NCBI RefSeq assembly: GCF_008642275.1
Contig: NZ_CP029189.1
Coordinates: 5,430,501-5,494,500 of the forward strand
Length of the DNA stretch: 64,000 bases
Direction: 5' to 3'
Source: Streptomyces venezuelae
GTDB taxonomy: Bacteria > Actinomycetota > Actinomycetes > Streptomycetales > Streptomycetaceae
Positions 60,581 through 64,000 of this stretch are shown here, piece by piece; the stretch's first letter is position 1; the number at the start of each line of letters is the position of its first letter. Made by a program: the position numbers and the translations under genes. Under the pieces are notes generated by a model, which had not been told where the DNA came from, searched no databases, and was given only the letters and a program-made list of their open reading frames with translations.

Positions 60581-61141
60581 TCAGGCGGCCACGGGCCGGT
60601 ACTCGTCGGCCCAGGCGCCCACCGTGTCGGCGGCCCGGTCGAACGCCTCGGTCCGCGACAGGAAGTCGGCGTTGTGGTCGGTCAGCAGCACCGGCGCCTC
60701 GGCACCGGCCTGCGCGGACATCGTCAGCGCCTGCCCCTGAACGGTCCTCGGCAGCCCGAGCCAGCGCACCGGCTGCTGCACCGTACGGAGCTCGCCGATC
60801 TCGCTCCAGGCGGTGGTGCGGGTCACGAAGAACCCCACCCGGCGCAGCCCCGCGGGGCTCACCCACACGCCGACGCGCAGGGTCTGCACGGCCGATCCGA
60901 CGACCGCGAGGGCCGCGATCAGGCAGACGAGGGCTCCGCCCCAGCCGCCCGCGAAGGCGACGATCATCGTGGCCAGCAGCATGAAGGCCGACAGCAGGAG
61001 CAGCAGCGCACCGATGCCCACGCGCCAGGGGCCGGGCCGGTAGGGCCGACGCCAGCGGTCCTGGTCGGCATGGGCCAGGATCTCGTCGCCGTCGTCGTCC
61101 GCATCGGATACGCCGTCGGCCGTCAGGAAGGGCAGGGGCAC
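60581..61141 (-). CDS. membrane protein with PH-like domain
   Basis: The 186-residue protein has two adjacent membrane helices (about residues 42-90, VGIGALLLLLSAFMLLATMIV and ALVCLIAALAVVGSAVQTL) followed by a soluble beta-rich domain of bacterial PH type (VGVWVSPAGLRRVGFFVTRTTAWSEI). Such proteins are common in actinobacteria and may bind lipids or partners at the membrane. It converges with the TPR-like gene, 34 bases apart. The exact role is unknown. Confidence 0.8.
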   Translation of the reverse strand: MPLPFLTADGVSDADDDGDEILAHADQDRWRRPYRPGPWRVGIGALLLLLSAFMLLATMIVAFAGGWGGALVCLIAALAVVGSAVQTLRVGVWVSPAGLRRVGFFVTRTTAWSEIGELRTVQQPVRWLGLPRTVQGQALTMSAQAGAEAPVLLTDHNADFLSRTEAFDRAADTVGAWADEYRPVAA

Positions 61142-61189
61142 GGCTGGACCTCACTCACATGCACGTTCGGTTGGGCTGTGCCCGTGAGG

Positions 61190-61429
61190 CTACCGCCCCT
61201 GGGACGCCTCCGACTGCTGCGACTTCTCCGGTGCCTTGCTCGGCTGCAGTGCGGGCATGCCGAGGAGCAGTGAGCCGGCCAGGCCCGCGACCACGGTCAG
61301 TCCGACCAGAGTACGGGCGACCAACTGGGTCCTGCCCAGACGCTCGCGCGGCGGCGGGGTGACGTTGCTTCGGAAACGGTCGGCCTCGGAGACGAAAGCG
61401 AACGGGACGGGTTCGCGCCGGAGGAACAT
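61190..61429 (-). CDS. small membrane-anchored protein, 79 aa
   Basis: This short protein starts at ATG 61429, ten bases after GAGGAG. It has a basic N-terminal half, one hydrophobic helix (about residues 40-58, TLVGLTVVAGLAGSLLLG) and a Ser/Gln/Lys-rich tail. No family is recognised. It lies 48 bases before the PH-like gene and may share its transcript. The clear ribosome-binding site and the standard membrane-protein layout make it a real gene. Confidence 0.65.
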   Translation of the reverse strand: MFLRREPVPFAFVSEADRFRSNVTPPPRERLGRTQLVARTLVGLTVVAGLAGSLLLGMPALQPSKAPEKSQQSEASQGR

Positions 61430-61674
61430 CAGAGTGAATCTCCTCGGGGTGGAGGGCTGTGGCTTCTCCTAGGTAGGACGTTCGGGGCCGTCAATCGGTG
61501 CCGGATTTCGGGACATTAGGAAAGATTCATGGCTGTACGTCAGCTGCGGGACGCCCCGCGCGCACCCCGCGCGCACCCTGCGCCGACCCCGCGCGCCGCG
61601 TGCGTCCGCGCAGGCCGGACGAGGGGCGCCGTAGAGTGGGCGCGCCCCAGGACGCACGTTTGGAAGGACCCCCG

Positions 61675-62415
61675 GTGAGCGAAACCGCCGCTTCAGATCT
61701 GAAACCCAGCTTCCGCAGCGACGTGACGGTGGAGCTGGTGAAGCACTCCGCCGCCGACTCCGACGTACTGTGGGCCGCTCGCGTCTCCACGGCCGGCGAG
61801 CAGTCGCTGGAGGAGCTGCAGAAGGACCCGGAGCGCTCCAAGGGCCTCATCAACTACCTGATGCGGGACCGTCACGGCAGCCCGTTCGAGCACAACTCGA
61901 TGACCTTCTTCATCAGCGCCCCGATCTTCGTCTTCCGCGAGTTCATGCGCCACCGCGTGGGCTGGTCGTACAACGAGGAGTCGGGCCGCTACAGGGAGCT
62001 CGAACCGGTCTTCTACGTCCCGGACGCCGAGCGCAAGCTGGTCCAGGAGGGCCGCCCCGGCAAGTACGTCTTCGTCGAGGGCACCCAGGCGCAGCAGGAA
62101 CTGACCGGCCGCGTCATGGAGGACTCCTACGTACAGGCCTACGAGGCCTACCGCGAGATGCTCGCCGCGGGCGTGGCCCGGGAGGTGGCCCGTTCGGTCC
62201 TGCCGGTCGGTCTCTTCTCGTCGATGTACGCCACCTGCAACGCGCGCTCGCTGATGCACTTCCTCGGTCTGCGCACGCAGCACGAGCTCGCGGCGGTCCC
62301 GTCCTTCCCGCAGCGGGAGATCGAGATGGTCGGCGAGAGGATGGAGCAGCACTGGGCGAAGCTCATGCCGCTGACGTACGCGGCCTACAACGGCAACGGT
62401 CGCGTTGCCCCGTAA
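61675..62415 (+). CDS. thyX: flavin-dependent thymidylate synthase
   Basis: The protein has 246 residues from GTG 61675. The ThyX signature RHRxxSxNExSxRY is present as R92 to Y106 (RHRVGWSYNEESGRY). Downstream LPVGLFSSMYATCNARSLMHFLGLRTQ binds substrate and supplies conserved arginines. It methylates dUMP to dTMP using methylene-tetrahydrofolate, FAD and NADPH. It lies between the two lysine-pathway genes dapB and dapA, an order typical of streptomycetes. Confidence 0.97.
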   Translation: MSETAASDLKPSFRSDVTVELVKHSAADSDVLWAARVSTAGEQSLEELQKDPERSKGLINYLMRDRHGSPFEHNSMTFFISAPIFVFREFMRHRVGWSYNEESGRYRELEPVFYVPDAERKLVQEGRPGKYVFVEGTQAQQELTGRVMEDSYVQAYEAYREMLAAGVAREVARSVLPVGLFSSMYATCNARSLMHFLGLRTQHELAAVPSFPQREIEMVGERMEQHWAKLMPLTYAAYNGNGRVAP

Positions 62416-62470
62416 GGGCCGGTACACCCGCGGCGTACAGGTGTACGGCGCCAAGTCCTAAGTGTCCGTA

Positions 62471-62500
62471 TTGCGACGTTTCGTAAACTTCATCTAGGCT
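62471..62500 (+). promoter_or_regulatory. predicted dapA promoter
   Basis: TTGCGA at 62471-62476 and TAGGCT at 62495-62500 are separated by 18 bases, a good match to a streptomycete housekeeping promoter. The start codon is 115 bases downstream, so the transcript has a long leader. Confidence 0.6.
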
Positions 62501-62512
62501 GATCAAACGGAC

Positions 62513-62548
62513 CCGGCACTGCTTGAACCCCCGAGCAGGCAGTGCCGG
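62513..62548 (+). promoter_or_regulatory. hairpin in the dapA 5' leader
   Basis: CCGGCACTGC (62513-62522) and GCAGTGCCGG (62539-62548) form a perfect 10-bp stem with a 16-base loop. It starts about 12 bases after the predicted -10, so it would be near the 5' end of the mRNA. It may protect the transcript or regulate it. No lysine-riboswitch core is visible. Confidence 0.55.
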
Positions 62549-62615
62549 CGTCCAACACCCCGTTGACGTCCCCCGAGGGGACACCGCGAGCATGGCAGCG
62601 AGTAGCGTGTTACCC

Positions 62616-63515
62616 ATGGCTCCGATCTCGACTCCGCAGACCCCCTTCGGGCGGGTCCTCACCGCCATGATCACGCCGTTCACGGCGGATGGCGTACTCG
62701 ACCTCGACGGCGCGCAGCAGCTCGCCGTCCACCTGGTGGACGCAGGCAACGACGGCCTGATCATCAACGGCACCACCGGCGAGTCGCCGACCACCACCGA
62801 CGCGGAGAAAAACGACCTCGTACGAGCCGTACTCGAAGCCGTCGGAGACCGCGCCCACGTGGTCGCCGGCATCGGTACCAACGACACCCGCCACACCCTG
62901 GAGCTGGCCCGCCAGGCCGAGCGCACGGGCGCACACGGCCTGCTCGCCGTCACCCCGTACTACAGCAAGCCCCCGCAGGAAGGCCTCTTCCGGCACTTCA
63001 CGGCGATCGCCGACGCCACCGGGCTGCCGGTCATGCTCTACGACATCCCCGGCCGCAGCGGTGTCCCGATCGACACCGAAACCCTGGTCCGGCTGGCCGA
63101 GCACCCCCGTATCGTTGCCAACAAGGACGCCAAGGGCGACCTCGGCCGCGCAAGCTGGGCCATCGCGCAGAGCGGCCTGGCCTGGTACTCGGGCGACGAC
63201 ATGCTGAACCTGCCGCTCCTGTCGATCGGCGCGGCCGGATTCGTCTCCGTGGTCAGCCACGTGGTCACCCCCGAACTGCGCGCCATGCTGGAGGCCCACC
63301 TGGGCGGAGACGTCCAGAAGGCGACCGAGATCCACCAGAAGCTGCTCCCGATCTTCACCGGCATGTTCCGCACGCAGGGTGTGATGACCACCAAGGGCGC
63401 ACTGAACCTGCAGGGCCTGCCCGCAGGCCCGCTGCGGCTCCCGCTGATCGAGCTGACCGCCGAAGAGACGGCCCAGCTCAAGATCGATCTTGCCGCCGGC
63501 GGGGTACAGCTCTGA
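62616..63515 (+). CDS. dapA: 4-hydroxy-tetrahydrodipicolinate synthase
   Basis: This 299-residue aldolase-fold enzyme condenses pyruvate with aspartate semialdehyde, the first step to diaminopimelate and lysine. The motif LIINGTTGESPT, the catalytic tyrosine region LLAVTPYYSKPP and the Schiff-base lysine K170 in VANKDAKGD are intact. I use ATG 62616, which fits the Streptomyces start APISTPQTPFGRV; ATG 62592 after GAGGGG is in frame. A promoter and leader hairpin precede it. Confidence 0.97.
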   Translation: MAPISTPQTPFGRVLTAMITPFTADGVLDLDGAQQLAVHLVDAGNDGLIINGTTGESPTTTDAEKNDLVRAVLEAVGDRAHVVAGIGTNDTRHTLELARQAERTGAHGLLAVTPYYSKPPQEGLFRHFTAIADATGLPVMLYDIPGRSGVPIDTETLVRLAEHPRIVANKDAKGDLGRASWAIAQSGLAWYSGDDMLNLPLLSIGAAGFVSVVSHVVTPELRAMLEAHLGGDVQKATEIHQKLLPIFTGMFRTQGVMTTKGALNLQGLPAGPLRLPLIELTAEETAQLKIDLAAGGVQL

Positions 63516-63591
63516 CAACAGACTTCACAACTGAATACGAACGAACAACCACATACAGAACTGACAACAGCAAGTGCACGAATGACATGCG

Positions 63592-63619
63592 CGCCACGTG
63601 CCTTCCGGGGTACGTGGCG
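63592..63619 (+). terminator. weak hairpin between dapA and RNase J
   Basis: CGCCACGT (63592-63599) and ACGTGGCG (63612-63619) form a perfect 8-bp stem with a 12-base loop, shortly before the RNase J ribosome-binding site. It could be a terminator or a leader structure. Confidence 0.45.
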
Positions 63620-63639
63620 TGCGTGGTGAGGAGACACTT

Positions 63640-64000
63640 TTGAGCCATCCGCATCCGGAACTCGGTCCGCCGCCGAAGCTGCCCAAGGGCGGCCTCAGAG
63701 TCACCCCCCTGGGTGGTCTCGGCGAGATCGGCCGCAACATGACCGTCTTCGAGTACGACGGCCGACTGCTGATCGTCGACTGCGGCGTCCTCTTCCCCGA
63801 GGAGGAGCAGCCGGGCATCGACCTGATCCTGCCGGACTTCACGTCCATCCGGGACCGCCTCGACGACATCGACGGCATCGTCCTCACGCACGGCCACGAG
63901 GACCACATCGGCGCCGTCCCCTACCTCCTGCGGGAGAAGGCGGACATCCCGCTGATCGGCTCCAAGCTGACGCTGGCCCTCATCGAGGCGAAGCTCCAGG
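63640..64000 (+). CDS. rnj: ribonuclease J (partial, N-terminal)
   Basis: The first 120 codons of a beta-CASP metallo-beta-lactamase ribonuclease are present; the gene runs off the window. TTG 63640 is the likely start, with GAGGAG about six bases upstream. The N-terminus PPKLPKGGLRVTPLGGLGEIGRNM and the metal motif LTHGHEDHIGAVPYLL are typical of RNase J. It has 5'-exonuclease and endonuclease roles in RNA processing. The dapA to RNase J order is typical of actinobacteria. Confidence 0.93.
   Translation, partial: MSHPHPELGPPPKLPKGGLRVTPLGGLGEIGRNMTVFEYDGRLLIVDCGVLFPEEEQPGIDLILPDFTSIRDRLDDIDGIVLTHGHEDHIGAVPYLLREKADIPLIGSKLTLALIEAKLQ

Overview
The window is a stretch of core chromosome from a high-GC actinomycete, almost certainly a Streptomyces. 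Codons end almost always in G or C, GTG and TTG starts are common, and the gene order is typical of the genus: dxr, site-2 protease, ispG, proS, then rimP-nusA-ylxR-infB-rbfA-truB-ribF, an ESX/type VII locus with a bldB-like gene, and rpsO-pnp-dapB-thyX-dapA-RNase J. I see no insertion sequence, prophage, CRISPR array, rRNA or tRNA.

Positions 1-16018 look like a polyamine and amine catabolic district. It holds the end of a PotA-type ATPase, permeases potB and potC, an FAD amine oxidase like gamma-glutamylputrescine oxidase, gabT, a PucR-type regulator, an aldehyde dehydrogenase and a large acyl-CoA dehydrogenase. Between them lie a secreted GH18 chitinase with a near-consensus DasR operator over its promoter, a PAP2 phosphatase and a membrane-anchored P-loop ATPase. 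Positions 16110-24733 carry an unrecognised protein, two MEP-pathway genes flanking an intramembrane protease, two GNAT acetyltransferases and prolyl-tRNA synthetase. A four-gene minus-strand unit (24890-27814) follows: lipoprotein, ferritin-like DUF4439 protein, a kinase-fold protein with a degenerate active site, and an SPFH/stomatin protein.

Positions 27994-40160 are the transcription and translation block rimP to ribF. Between truB and ribF sits a 1262-residue protein with a trypsin-like domain and a STAND-like NTPase domain. Key residues of both domains are replaced, and a repeat-bearing linker is inserted inside the NTPase fold. Positions 40227-54920 are a compact ESX locus: a MinD-like Pro/Ala-rich ATPase (EspI-like), a small uncharacterised protein, EccE, EccB, mycosin, two WXG100 proteins, a BldB-like DUF397 protein, EccC and EccD. 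Positions 55105-64000 hold rpsO, pnp, an M16 peptidase, dapB, two membrane proteins, a small membrane-anchored protein, thyX, dapA and the start of RNase J.

The best candidates for undescribed biology are the protease/NTPase protein at 35289-39077, the lipoprotein/ferritin-like/pseudokinase/stomatin unit at 24890-27814, and the nested inverted repeat in front of the WXG100 genes at 47823-47873.
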